From Collybia mongolica (lineage: Eukaryota; Basidiomycota; Agaricomycetes; Agaricales; Clitocybaceae), in the NCBI GenBank assembly GCA_013420905.1, contig JAAXNY010000001.1:186001-250000 (forward strand): 64,000 bases of DNA, written 5' to 3'. Position 1 is the first letter of the stretch; each line of letters starts with the position of its first letter. Both the position numbers and the translations under genes were made by a program. The notes below the pieces were generated by a model. It was not told the DNA's origin and searched no databases. It saw only the letters and a program-made list of their open reading frames with translations. Shown here in pieces: positions 47,400-59,830 of the stretch.

Positions 47400-48360
47400 G
47401 AACTCCAGTCTCCCATATTCGAGTTTGAATTGATGCCGCCCAGTACTATAGCCTGGTCTTTGTTCAAGGGGTGTATCTTTGGTGTCCTGAGATCCTCTTC
47501 AATATCTAAACGATTCTAAAGACTTGGGCTCTTGGAGGTTCAAACATTCAAGTTGCAAACGATCGGGGGAAGAGCCGGAGTGTTTCGCCGTTACAGTTTG
47601 CACTTAATGCCTCCGCCAAACATACCTATACTAAGATAAGTATCTGGGTGCACACTGCACTCTGCTTTCTTTCCTCCGACCACAACGCTGAATATTACTG
47701 ACTCCGCATCTCGGCAGCTTCGAGTGGGGCTGAACACAGAAAGGCTTCCCAAGATCGCAAATAGACATACAGGTTTCTCTCTAGAGCTATTTCTGGGCGC
47801 GAAAAAGGCTGTGTACAGGGTGTCTTGACCGTTCTGACTCTTCGGTCTTAACAGCTATGTAATGGCGAGGCCTTTACCATTGTACATGCAAAGTAAAAGC
47901 CTATACCCTTCTTACACAAGGACATGCATTACCCGTGGTATAATCAAACAAATCCCGTCAATACAACGATGACGCAACCAGGACAACGCGGCCTACAGAA
48001 AGAAACGGAGGTTTAGTGAAATATGGGGTAACGTCTCCGTTTCGCCGGGATGCTGTGGTGATAAGGCCGCTTTACTGTTTAGAGCTACTCATTGTTCTAG
48101 CTTTAGAGGATCCCCGACATATCCGTTCGTCCCACTTGGAGAGCATTCTTACGTGATGTTATTTTGATCAGGCTGCGGCAGGGAGCGACATATTCACTCA
48201 AATGACGTTTTATCGGAACCTATTGCCCTCGTTTGTTCCTGACGACCTATGCTCCGTGATCAAAGCTCGAGTCATGGATCCTTCTCAATTCTAAATTAGT
48301 AACAGCCACGGAAGATATTTGGATATAAATTCCAGGATGTGTACCAAGTCCACTCATTCA
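47400..48360. other. Intergenic, no gene seen
   Basis: No long frames. The region separates the P450 tandem array from an unrelated P450. Confidence 0.5.
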
Positions 48361-48370
48361 CCCACTTCTC

Positions 48371-50354
48371 ATGATGAGCCTACTTTACGCCTCCTGTGTC
48401 GCCGGTTTAATACTTGTATCTATCTCTGCCCATTATTTTTTAACGTTCACCACAAGCCTTCCGCTCCCTCCTGGTCCTCGAGGGAGTCTAATATGCGGTG
48501 TCAAAAGTTTGCTTCCTAAAACCTTGCCTTGGGAGACCTATGCAGCTTGGGCAAGACAATACCACGGTAATTCTCCATCTTATTCATCCATGAACCGATG
48601 CTGATAACAATACAGAATCCATTATATCATTCCGCGTTTTCAATCGTCGAATAATTATCCTTAACGACGCGAATTCTGTCCGCGACCTCCTTGAGAAGCG
48701 TGCTAATATTTATTCGGATCGTCCAAAATCATGGATGTACCATGAAATATGTGATCGCAAGAAATCGGTCTTTAATATATCCTCGATCGACGCTAGACAT
48801 CGGCAGTATCGAAGACTCCTGCACACCGGACTCAGCCATCGCGCTGTACAGCAGTACTGGCCCCTGATGCAGGCAGAAGCGGAGAATGTGCTTGAAGGGT
48901 TTGCTAAGAGCCCAGAAAAATACGAAACCCATATCCGAAGGTATGAAAAAGTGCACAACGCCCGAACGTAACTCCTCACTTCCATTCCACTAGAAACGCT
49001 GCTGCCGTCATAATGAAAATGGCGTTTGGATACACCGTTACGGCAGATGACCCACTCATACAGGACGCTGAAGAGACCTCAAAAATATCCGGATGGGCTA
49101 TGGCCCCCGGAAGATGGCTCGTGGACTATTTTCCGATCAGTAAGACTCTTCCGTATTACTCACGATGACGGCAGGTTTAATTTAAATCCGTCTTAGTCCG
49201 TTTCATTCCATCTTGGTTTCCTGGCGGGGCCTGGAAACGGCAAGGGGAGGAGTGGCGAGTTCGCCTCGACAAGCTTTCTGGCGTTCCGCATGCATGGGTC
49301 AAACAGCAGATGGTAGGTACTTTAATCACGTCCAACGTAAAAAATTTAAGGAGAGCCTTGAGTAGGCTTCTGGAAGTTATACAGAGTCATTTACCTCCCG
49401 CCACCTTCAATGCCCGGAGATGGGGATGATTGACACTGAGAAAGACGACATCGTCAAATGGTGCGCGGGCGGACTCTATGCTGGGGCTGCGGATACGGTT
49501 AGTCGCTCTAATCCAACGGAACCACAATAACTGATCACTCCATTGCTATAGACTGTCTCAGCAATCATTTCCTTCATTCTGCTTATGGCACTTCATCGTG
49601 ACGTTCAGAGCCGTGTCCAAGATGAGCTTGACAGTACTGTTGGTCGTGACATCCTCCCGCACGCTTCGGATCTCGCGCGTTTCCCATATCTGACTGCGGT
49701 CTTGAAAGAGGCATTGCGTTATGCACCGGTTGCGAATCTGGGTGAGTCATCTCTACCCAAGCCTGACTAACACCATCCTGACAGATCTCACAGCACTTCC
49801 ACATAAAGTCATAGAAGAAGATGAATATAGAGGTTATCGCATTCCTAAGGATACAACCATCGTGGCTAATGTTTGGTAAAAGACGTCTCCCCATTGTGGC
49901 GAAATTCCCACTGACCTTCTGTTTACAGGGCTATCATGAATGATCCCAGCATATACCCCAAACCATTCATGTTTTCCCCCGATCGCTTTCTCCCCCAAGA
50001 GCGGGGTTCTCGGTCCAATCGTCAAGATATACAACCAGATCCTCGGTCGTTCGCATTTGGGTTTGGACGGCGCACCTGTCCAGGTACATAGTTATGCCCT
50101 TCTGCCAATGTGTATTCTGACCATGTTCATTTTTAGGTCTTCACTTCGCGGAAACCTCGATGATGTTGACACTAGCTTGCATACTCTCAAGATTTGACAT
50201 ATCCCTCCCTCCTGATACGATGCCCCCATCTATTCAGTTCACTACAGGGATTACTAGGTTCGTGTCAGCTAATGTGATAAAGTGCTCAATTGACTTTGTG
50301 AACAGCCATATCAAACCATTCGACATACGCATAACTCCACGTTCACTAATATGA
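48371..50354 (+). CDS. Cytochrome P450, different subfamily (OrdA/CYP64-like style)
   Basis: Starts at ATG 48371 ([20 protein letters not shown]), a membrane anchor, followed by the LPLPPGPRG hinge. Exons join in frame: [31 protein letters not shown] (C-helix), [35 protein letters not shown]-helix [14 protein letters not shown]-helix KEALRY, and the [11 protein letters not shown] region. The heme loop [12 protein letters not shown] is completed by splicing GTACAT..TTTAG near 50083-50136. Ends at 50354. It has about ten exons and roughly 500 residues, with all hallmarks intact. The sequence style is that of the large basidiomycete group related to O-methylsterigmatocystin oxidoreductase; the real substrate is unknown. 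It is not a member of the upstream tandem family. Confidence 0.85.
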
Positions 50355-50556
50355 TTTTTAGATGTTGAACCAACGCGAATAATAACAATATCTTATTTAT
50401 TATATCTATATTTATATATGTCATGTCGATTTTAAACCAAATTTGTATCTATGTAGTAGATTAACTCCTGATGCTACAGTTATTCGAACCTCTCCAAAGC
50501 AAAAGTGATACACAGTGGTCAAAACCCCCGATGGAATCAGAGCACTTCACAAGCGG

Positions 50557-52173
50557 TCATGGAAAACCATCGCCATAATTATCATTATCCACCAAATCCC
50601 ATCCATCTTCCTCTTCGATTGTTGGTTCCTGATTATCTCGGGCTGTCCTACTGGAACACCTGGCTTTTGAAGAACGGGAGGGTCTCGTGCGCGAGGCAGG
50701 GTTTGCTGTTGTGGCTTGCAAGAGCTGTGTGAAATCCAACGGGAACGAAGGCGGCGTCGGTGGTGACAGCCTTGGCGCTGTTTCATGAGATTTCCTGTCC
50801 AGGGCACATCAGTATCAGATATCGACAACGAATAGATTATTGTTTTCCTACCGCCCGAGTTCGGAGCTACAGCACACGCTCCATAGATTACTCAGCACAT
50901 CACCGGCTTGACTCAACGGCACATCCACACTTTGTGTATACGCCAGATAACAAACGTTATACAGAAGCATCGCCAGCGCCGTTGTGAATGACGCTTGCGG
51001 GGATGCATCTACCTCGGTGTAAGATTCTGAGATCGACGCCGCCGCCAAAGGCTGTGCTTTCTCAGATTTCGAACGCGATGCAGAATTGGACGATGTTGAA
51101 GTGGGTGTTGATGGCCCGGCAGACGATAAGTGAAGGGGGTGCATCGTGTACCATCTGTATATCACAGGGTTAGCTTAAAAATCGTTGCGTGTTGACACCA
51201 GATGTACTTTGCCCAACCTCCGCTCTCGCCTCCTTTTACCGCACCGATCGAAGGCTGTCCGACACCGAGTTTATTCCCTGCCCATGAGATCTCAAATGGG
51301 AGCTTGATCCCAAGATAAAACGTAAGCAGGGAAAGGAAGTGGATGGTGTGTGTTATCACAGCATTGATGTGATCCGGAGGGTATCCTGCCATCAAAGCAT
51401 TATGAGTAACTAGACATCATGGAACGACATAATTCCGCTGCAATCGCGTGCCAGTGACGAGCAGTAACGCAGATGCTGATACTCAAACAGCGCCCAATTG
51501 AAATTGTGAAACTCACTGCGAATGTCTCCTGGCACAGGAAGAATCAGATCCCCAATCGTCCACTCGCCCTTTGTTCCAGCCTTTCCACCGATGGGCGGTC
51601 GACCTCCTACTTCGACAACGTTGAACACCTCCACGAGTTCTTGAACGAGCCCCGAGCGTGCACGAGCCAGAGTTGCTGAGAGTGTGTTGAGTTCCTGAGT
51701 CTCGCGTGACGCCAAGTGCGTCGCCGTTTGTGGCAGAAGCTTTGCTGCTGAAAGAGTACGCCTTCGAGCTGCTAGATTCTCCCTAAGAGTACGTAGACGA
51801 TCTCTCTCTGTATATAAGCAAAACGGTTAGAAAATGGGATGTCTGAGTGGGTCTGACAAACGCACTTTTGTCGTTTTCCTTCCGTAGCTTTGCCAGCCCA
51901 CTCATCACCTCTTCCACCCTGTTCTGCCATTCGATAAGCGTCGACCTTCGTATTCGAGCTGGTTCTATGGTCTCTAGGGCCTTTGATGCTTTGGACACCT
52001 GATCATTGCGGTCAGAGGAGAAGTGTTGGATTTGGTGTCGGAAATCGCGCAGACTGTACCGATTATTTTTGTCAATGGGCACAAGTATGAGTTGGAGTAA
52101 ATGCGTACTGTGTTTTCAAGCAGTTTTCACAAAAGAATTGGCGTTGCTTGAGCTCGCAGTTGGTACAGTCCAT
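50557..52173 (-). CDS. Atg14/UVRAG (Vps38)-family autophagy protein
   Basis: Starts at ATG 52173 with MDCTNCELKQRQFFCENCLK, a CxxC-x9-CxxC pair as at the N-terminus of Atg14. A GTACGC..TACAG intron leads into LRDFRHQIQHFSSDRNDQVS and a coiled-coil region (EWQNRVEEVMSGLAKLRKEN). Then come RRRTLSAAKLLPQTATHLAS, ARSGLVQELVEVFNVVEVGG, INAVITHTIHFLSLLTFYLG and LAMLLYNVCYLAYTQSVDVP, the conserved core of the PF10186 family. The tail contains EEEDGWDLVDND. Such proteins are subunits of the class III PI3-kinase complex (Vps34/Vps30) that starts autophagosome formation or endosomal sorting. The cysteine pairs favour Atg14 over Vps38. Several introns, all in frame. Confidence 0.8.
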
Positions 52174-52179
52174 TCACCC

Positions 52180-52940
52180 GTGAGTCAGCAGTGGTGCGTG
52201 CGCTTATCTCCCTATATCCCGAATTGATCGCACTCGTCAAAGCCCACTTTCTAGACCGTGGGCGCTGGAGTAGAATACGGGATGCTGATATGCTATGGAG
52301 AGAAAAAAAGGGCTTGTATGTGGCAGGTCTGATGGTGGTCAAGAAGCAGAATTTCGCGGGGTTGTACCCGCTTTTGGAGTTCAACACTAACGTTATCTCA
52401 ACCATTTACTCTGGGTTACTAGCAAACTACATACACACGATATACATTAAACAATACAGGAAATGAGGGTAATGTGATTTCTTGTTGGACTTCTCCACGC
52501 TCGAGCCGTCAAGTTGTCAGGGTGGGCGGCACAACGCGCTGATAATGAAGAATCGTGGGGGGCTCACAGTTCCTGAACGCGAATGTAGGATGTGATACAC
52601 GACAAGTCCCAGTAGTGAGGGTTTTAAATTTGATCGATCACAGTTTGCACCCCATTGCTACCCTCTGGTACATTGCAGACAGTCCATGGGAAGTGTTGAG
52701 CATCAGGCCTTGCGACTCCAAATTGAAGATTGGAAATGCGAATACGCATTCGCAGGTACATTGGCTGATACCGGTGGGCCGAGGGAACGCGAAGTACGTA
52801 ACAGGCTGGGAGGGCTGGGGAATCGCGGATTGGGGGGGACCTCGGGGGCGTACAGGTAGAGGCCTAGCTGCATTGCATAAATGTCTCGGCCCAATATATC
52901 ACAATTTCTCATGAATTGACAGCGTCCAGGGAGGTGGCGA
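52180..52940. other. Intergenic; start of the direct duplication
   Basis: No gene recognised. From about 52555 the sequence resembles 23290 onward (copy A), so the duplicated segment starts upstream of the Alba gene's 3' end. Confidence 0.5.
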
Positions 52941-52943
52941 CTT

Positions 52944-53796
52944 TTAATTTGAATCCATCGCTTCTCCTCCGTCTCCATCGCCTTCTTGCTTTTCTTCGGG
53001 AGGCTCTTCAGCCTTCTTAGCGTTTCGTTCTCGTTTCTTGGCGCGTACTTTGGCTGATTTCGATAGTTTCCTTATCGTGGGTGGTTGATATCTGAGCAGA
53101 TGCGATGTGATCAATACGGGGAATCATCGAGAAGAGTTACTACACACGTCGCGTTCTTATAATCTTCCTTAAGTTCATTAACGGACAAGGTTACTTTCAT
53201 GTAAGGCGTCTGTTTTTGTTGTACACTGGTATTTCGATAAACAAAAAAAAGTTATACAAATACCACTAAACATGACTTACTGCTTCTTCCCAGATAATGC
53301 TGCAGTCAAGATTTTAGCCCTGTCGCTTTCGTCCATTTCGGGTGCTTCAACCAGGCCCAAATCTTCAAGACACCCAATTTCGTTATATTGGTGCAGACCT
53401 AACAGCCTTGGAGAGCGTTTAAGTTCAAGGGTCTTAATATATTCGCGCTTGATGATCTCAGCAACAGATATCAACCTTGGAATCACTGTTGTGGAATTTG
53501 AAAGTGACCCAGCAGGGCGTTGCGAACCTGGAGCTTGAGCATCTGAGGCGGTGGGGGAATTAGGTACCGCTGGTAACGTATGTAGAACAATAGGTCTATC
53601 TTCGTATTTCTAAATGAATCTCTATTTAATACATTTTATACAGGGATGAAAAATGATACATGAGACGAACTTCGAGAGCATCGAGAGCAAATGCAACCCA
53701 GGTGCGCATTTTCCCATGGTTCGTTATCCGTATGAGCTGTGGCCCAGTTTCACCTTCGTGTTCTGTTGAGGCTGTCGGCAGAGTGGGCTCAGCCAT
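52944..53796 (-). CDS. Alba-domain nucleic-acid-binding protein (copy B, intact)
   Basis: Starts at ATG 53796 (MAEPTLPTASTEHEG). An Alba-type segment follows: IRITNHGKMRTWVAFALDAL and EVRLMYHFSS. It joins across a GTATAA..TTTAG intron to LKYEDRPIVLHTLPAVPNSP, then VIPRLISVAEIIKREYIKTL, LGLHQYNEIGCLEDLGLVE, MKVTLSVNELKEDYKNAT, and a lysine-rich tail (RKLSKSAKVRAKKRERNAKK) ending at 52944. Alba proteins bind RNA or DNA; eukaryotic ones include RNase P/MRP subunits (Rpp20/Rpp25). This one looks like a conserved basidiomycete Alba protein; assignment to RNase P is inference. It is head-to-head with MIS12 with only 274 bases between start codons. Confidence 0.78.
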
Positions 53797-54070
53797 AATG
53801 AAGAAAGCTAGGAGTGAGAATTAGATTATTGAGGGTTGGTGGTAAAGAAAAAGATAATGATCCTGAATCCAGAAGTGTGTATTTGGCAATGTTTCCTTCA
53901 AGGGCTGGTATCACGGGATGTTGCTTCGTGTCCCCGTGATGTCCCCGTGATCGTGAGGCAGGCAATTCAATACAACTTTTTCAACAACTCAACGACTGAA
54001 AACTCGAACCTAATCGTGATATCAGGCCGGCTCTGCTTCTAAGATCTCTCCATTCCTGACGCTTTGAAAG
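53797..54070. promoter_or_regulatory. Divergent promoter of the Alba and MIS12 genes
   Basis: The 274 bases between the two start codons contain TCACGGG (53911), CCCCGTGA (53932) and CCCCGTGA (53943): one core motif on the minus-strand orientation and two on the plus. The motif trio also survives in the decayed copy at 24318-24357, although the neighbouring genes there are dead. Likely a shared bidirectional promoter; the factor is unknown. Confidence 0.5.
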
Positions 54071-55016
54071 ATGGAAGGATCAGCTGATGGGAAGGCTGTG
54101 ACAAAATCTGTCCCACCACTCTTGCTTCCAGAAATATTGGGTTTCTCGCCACAACTAGTCCTAGACGATATCATCAACATTGCGAACAACGCGGTGCAAG
54201 ATGGGGTCAATGGTATGGAAGAATTTCTCGAAAAATGGGCGGACGAACGCGCCGAACGGGAAGGTGGGGACTGGGATAGTACACAGGAGGTCGAACAAGG
54301 ACTTGTAGCATTCCAAACGCTACTGGAGTACCACACAGATATAGCGTTCGACTTCTTCGAGGCATGGTCGCTACGCAACATCTTCGCCATTCCGCCGGAC
54401 TTGCCTGTAGTCCTCCCACATCAACAGGGCCTGGACCTTACCCAGACAGCGGAGAGGGAACAAGAATTGCTTGACGAGGTAGACGAGTTGAGGAAGCAGA
54501 TTGACAATGTGCGTATTCTATGCCTTTTGTGGCTGTTCCCATATCCTGAAGCGGTTGCAGCAACGACGCCTCAAGCGGCTCTACACGCGTGCCATCCGTG
54601 TGTCAAACACTCAACGTCTGCGTGCGACAAAACGTCTCGACCGTCTCTCCATCCTTAATGCACCTTCACTGGATGTTCTTGGCGCCCTACCCCAAAAATT
54701 TGCAGCGATGTACGCCTCCGTGTCGGCATTGCCACCTCTTGATCCTGCTACTATGGCGTCTCTCAGTCAAGTCCGCCTTCTTGACCCCGGAAAGCGCCAG
54801 TGGGAGACCAGTAAAACCGGATATCTGAACTGGGCAGTGGGACAGCTCTTGGAGAGGGCAAAGGAAGGAGGCGGTGCGAGCGTCGATACCCTTTCGGCGA
54901 AGGTCAACGATGTAGGCCCAGCAAGTCAGCTACGAGCGGCGGCGGAAGAGATAGAGCGGGTTGACATAGATTTGCGAGCCGTCGGGGCTTCTAATACGGC
55001 GGAAAGAGAAGAATAA
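54071..55016 (+). CDS. MIS12: Kinetochore protein Mis12/Mtw1
   Basis: Two exons. Exon 1 starts MEGSADGKAVTKSVPPLLLP and carries the Mis12 core: EILGFSPQLVLDDIINIANN, AVQDGVNGMEEFLEKWADER, VEQGLVAFQTLLEYHTDIAF, DFFEAWSLRNIFAIPPDLPV. A 43-base GTGCGT..TGAAG intron then gives RLQQRRLKRLYTRAIRVSNT, DRLSILNAPSLDVLGALPQK and KRQWETSKTGYLNWAVGQLL. The mostly helical C-terminus ends at 55016, about 300 residues in all. Mis12 is a subunit of the MIND/Mis12 complex that links centromeric chromatin to microtubule-binding Ndc80 and is essential for chromosome segregation. A decayed duplicate is at 24487. This is the only intact copy in the window. Confidence 0.9.
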
Positions 55017-55019
55017 AAT

Positions 55020-56100
55020 ACAGTTCGATATCCTATCATTATTGCTCCAATTTCACTGTCAACCAGTGAGCCATCCCTTCACGTTTCTTGTTTCGAGTGC
55101 TAACACCATTCAAAGCTCGTGTAATCTCTCATGTTGTATCATCGGTATCCGACTCCACACTATGGACATTTTGCTTAATAGCGCTTCATATACGAACTCC
55201 ATACCACACTCCACGATTGGTTAATTGCTTCCCTCTCCATCGCACATTGCACAAGGACCAGACAAGTCCTACTTATACATCCCATCACTCTTTTACAGAT
55301 GTGGTACATCTGTGTGGTTTAGAAGCATATATTTTGTCGAGGGTCCGTGATATTCTGAGTACGGATCCAGTTCGAAACGGGTTGTTCCATGCGTCGAGGT
55401 CTCCATAGGAAGATCAGAACTAATTTTCGAATTGCTCGGTCCCCACTTGGCCGCGATCGTCACCGTCGTCGATCACCACCAATGGTACCTGATATGAGGT
55501 GCCAACATCCCTGCGATAACGATCGATTGGCCTTGGTACCTTTCACCAATTGTGTGTTTCGGTGTGCAAACTTTTGCCGAATGCAACCGTCTTTAGAAAC
55601 ATGGCTAACACAGATGATAACATCGCATAGTATCGTCTGTTTTCTTCGACCGTCACCAAGGCTTCTCCACTTTAGTCATCAAAACCATCTAGGGGACTAT
55701 ATGTAGGTCGACCAGTGGGGATGGACCCTCAGCCAATTAAACCTCAAGATCTGATGAAACATTGGCGGAGAACGAAACTACGTACAACGGGATGTTCCCT
55801 GGACCCTAGAAGTGTTGTTTATGGGGTGACTGGTGGCGTGTAGTTTTGTGACTGACTTCCACCTAATGGTCTGGACTACCAATTGGAACGATAGGGTTTT
55901 ATAGAACCTCTGATTTGAGCGAGGCCATGGTTTCGCGTCCCACGGCTGGTGGTTATAAGCAGCGCCTCCTCGTACCCGAGTAGTTCACCCAAATCTGCGG
56001 CCCTTGGCAAGAAGGCGTTAGATCAGAGGCAAAAGTGATAAAAAGGACGAAAGTTGCCCCCCAAATTTTGGGAATTGGATCCAGCATAACCCGTTCCTGC
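55020..56100. other. Intergenic, no gene seen
   Basis: No frame with recognisable content. It separates MIS12 from the inverted DUF6533/DUF1838 pair. Confidence 0.45.
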
Positions 56101-56107
56101 CAGCGCG

Positions 56108-57812
56108 ATGTCGGCCCCGCCCATGACCCCGGCGATGGTGAGGGCGATAGAGACATCGGCTTTTCATTTATTCATAAGCAAGTATTATGCACTTGCTGCC
56201 ACGGGTCGGTCTTGGCTTCACCGCAGGCTTTTGACATATTTAATCTTGCTGTTAATTCTCTAGCTATGCTTGTTTACGACACTACCTTGACATTCGACCG
56301 TGAGGTGAACGCAATTTGGCGCTCGAAGTGGACAGCTGTGAAGGCACTCTTTTTCTTCAACCGGTACGTATATTGCTCTACGTTCACTACGTATTGAGGT
56401 TCTTATATAGGGGACATCAAGATACGCCAATATTGGTGCGTATGTAATTTCAATAGTTGGTAAGCTCATCGCTGTGTATCCGATACAGCGCGCTGAAATT
56501 TTGGTTGACCTCTAGCAATCAATTCGACATGGCCTAGGGATGTAAGTGAATACAATTTGGGCTTCATAACAGTAATAACTGAAGTTGTGTTCAGGTGTAC
56601 GTCGAAATACCATTCAGAAATCTAGACAGGGACTCTAAACGTCCTGGACGCGCAGCTGCCTTCGATATGTGATATTCCCCGGCATTTTCAACTTAGTTCA
56701 ACAGGTGGTTATCGGATGTACGTAATCTCCGCAAACCTTTGGTGCTGTATTGAAAGTAGATTTCTCTAGTTATCCTGATGCTTTACACCTATGCATTATT
56801 CAATCGTAGTAGAACCGTATTCGCGATCACGTTCACGGTCTTTCTTGTTCAAATCGTCGTCATTGGGTGGTCATTGGGAGCCATAACAGCTGTGCCTCTT
56901 CCTCGTGGATTTGTGGGATGTATGTTGACAGCCTCACTCTCTCGATCGCGCAGACCAATGCTTACAATCCTCCTACAGGTATATATGCCGGGAAAACCGG
57001 AACCGGAATCAGTTCGTGTCGACTTCTGCTTGGCGGTGCGCTCACCTGACAGTGCGCAGGAGTACAGACATCATGGATTATGCAACTCGTGTTTATATCG
57101 GTCGCATTCGGCTTAATGATTTGGAAAGCCATTACCCTCAACAAATGCCAAGTACGAGCACCGCTGGTTACGATCATGACAAAAGATGGGCTGAAATATT
57201 TTGGGTGAACCACCTAGAACAAGGGCTGCAATCCGTCGCTGATCAGTGATATATGAATATTCAGGGTGATCTTCACTGCAAACTTTGTTAATGTGATGAA
57301 TTTCTCGGTACGGGCCTTTTCTAGATCCTTATCAAACCATCTGACGATGCCCTTCGCATGTAGCTGGTGAAGGTGACGTCGAGATTTCAAACACGCAATG
57401 CTCTCCCTTACGCAAATTCTTAGATTACGAGTCTGCGGTCCATCCATGCAACCTTCAGCGCACTGTTCGTATATCCATCAACCAAATGCGAATTAGGACC
57501 TTTCTGACAATTCATTTGTGCGATGTATAGGATTACGGTCATGTACGTCACACGCTTTTGTCGCCCATTGACTACTAATCATAGTACGGCAGAATGATAA
57601 ATCGGCTGATTTTAAGCGTACGCGAAGAGGCGGCAAGGCCAACTTGGCGAAGCACTACTGGGTCGGATATACCAAACACGAGTTTAATCCACTCGACCCT
57701 TCATGCCGTCGAGCCGCAAGATGTCAAATACTTCAAGGCATCAGGGCGAGCTCGTTATGATACTACTTATGTCGAGGAGTATGAGATTCCAGAACGCAGA
57801 ATCAATTTATAG
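56108..57812 (+). CDS. DUF6533-type multi-pass membrane protein (copy B)
   Basis: Starts at ATG 56108 (MSAPPMTPAMVRAIETSAFH). A GTCGGT..TCTAG intron leads to the DUF6533 signature MLVYDTTLTFDREVNAIWRS and KWTAVKALFFFNRY. Later exons give GTSRYANIGAYVISIV, YTYALFNRSRTVFAITFTVF, VVIGWSLGAITAVPLPRGF, WIMQLVFISVAFGLMIW and VIFTANFVNVMNFS, i.e. about seven helices in total. A cytosolic tail (MINRLILSVREEAARP) ends near 57812. Function unknown. Tail-to-tail with the DUF1838 gene, as in copy A but inverted. Confidence 0.75.
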
Positions 57813-58147
57813 TTTGTCCAGATTTTCATTGTTGTACCTTGCAGGGTTTAATAAGGGCAATAGATGTATGAATGGACATATCTAGGCGTCATCTTGTTCC
57901 TGTTTCCTTATGATGTTTTGTGTGTGACTATAGCATCGTAATGGTCTGAGAATGCTTTAAGATGCTCGCCGCACAGGACGAGGAAAGGAATCCAATTATT
58001 AGACAAGTGATAGTAAGCATGAAATATAACTTCAAGTTACTCCCCGGCACATGGGGAATAGGAATAATGAGCGTGTGTGTAGATTCAAAAGAGTATGAAG
58101 CACAGCCTACGAGTGTGCACTGATTTATGACTATTCCGGAACCCTTT

Positions 58148-59166
58148 CTAGCAGTCTTCGAGCGGAAAAACCGCTCCCTTGAGATACGCTGTAAGGACCT
58201 CTGGCCGTGCGAAATAGCTCCAGCTTGAAACGCCACCACCAGGACTGGTTCTCTCCGTCGGCGCGTTCTTATACGCAGGTAACGTCTTCTCGATGACGTT
58301 TTTGAGCGTGCTATCTAGGTTCTTCCAGCCGCCCTCGACCTTGTAGCCGGTGGCAACAAACAGTAAAGTAGTATTAGTTGAAGGGGTAGCCATGAAGGGG
58401 AGGAGGGGTGACGTCCGCGTCCAGTAAACCTGGGACGATGGCAAGGATTTGGATTTGCTCACAAGCTCGAAGGCGGGAAAGGTGAAGGTAAAAGACTCAA
58501 TACCGCTGAACTTCGCTTGGAATGGGCCCTGGTACGGGTACAGGGGGGAGTTGGGATCCGAGGTAGGGTTTAGGGGATTCGGGTATGATAAGGGAATGGA
58601 TAGCTGGAAAGTGTATGTTCCACCGGGCTGTAGGCGGCCGTAATAATCCACTCCTGCCGGGAACGTTTGGTATACTGGGTTGTTGGCGACATGAACCACT
58701 GTAAACTTGGCTTAGATGGGGTCGTCAGCCAATTAATTCAACAAACCTGGGACTGTCTTGCCGCTGTAAGGATTCTGCCAAACGTTCATAACTTTGTTGG
58801 TGACTGGGTCCAAGTAAAGCTGTAGCTCCCTGGATAGTAGATCATAGCCACCATTTGGCAGTTTCTTAGCTCGAGCAATATTCATGCCACGGACATTGAA
58901 CACAACCGCTGGGGCCTCGCCGGGCTTGTACGAACTTGACGAATTATCGTCGGTAAGCAAAACAAAGCGAAATGGCACACGGCGTACAGCACTTGGCCCT
59001 GCCATTCTACCACAGTACTCTGACGCTCATCGGTGCTCGCCCGGATGCGCATGAGATCCTCGCCGGAAAGTTTGCGCGTTGCAGGCAGGATGGTGGTTGC
59101 TGCAACACCCATAGCTGAAAGAAGGAGCGTGAAGAGGATAATGGGGAATCTACCCACCATCATCAT
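58148..59166 (-). CDS. DUF1838 family secreted protein (copy B)
   Basis: Starts at ATG 59166 (MMMVGRFPIILFTLLLSAMG) with a signal peptide. It then has the DUF1838 motifs DLMRIRASTDERQS, VVFNVRGMNIARAKKLPNGG, LLSRELQLYLDPVTNKVMNV and VVHVANNPVYQTFPAG, and closes at 58148. The first intron donor is GTACGC, at the same place as copy A's GTGTGT; the second is GTTTGT..TACAG. Very similar to copy A at 19338-20358 throughout. Secretion fits a role outside the cell; no catalytic residues are known for the family. Confidence 0.82.
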
Positions 59167-59830
59167 GGTAGTTGAGGGCGCGGAACACGGGATTTTTGGT
59201 TGAGAATATGTAGTCGCCTTCCTTTTGAGGTCCTGGCCCTGACTTGCGTTCGCCCTGATGCTTACTCTCCTGGGCTTCTCCCATGTGCTGAGATCCCATC
59301 AAGCAACCATCAAACATTCTCCTACATAAACAAACGGTGTAAATGACGAGAAATGGCGCGTCGGGTGGGGTGATTTTGTTTTGTCATTCATTTGCAAGCT
59401 TGGTACCTGAATCTGTACCAGAGGATCAAACGATTCGCCTTCGCGGTTACCAGTTACGCGTAGGCTAACTGATGGAAGGTGGACCCTGGAAGGCTGAAGT
59501 TTGGTGAGATTCTGATTATCCGGTAATGACCCTGATATCAGGTTCATCAGCGATTGCGGCGAGACAACTTAGGGATCGCCACTGATCAAAAAATAGATTG
59601 TGTTTTCGTCTTTGGGTGAAATTTGACTGCTTTCGCAGCTTTTGTCATATGCTACCTAGCACCTCGCGTCGCGTTCTTCCCTCAAAACCACGTCAGAATG
59701 TTGTTCTAGACCAGGACACCATCTCGTGATACTATTACTCGTTCAATCAATCATAATGAGTTGACGCGAGGCGCAACAAAGGCTTGGGCTCGCGAGTATG
59801 AGAAGGCTAGATGATATCGTATGCAAATCC

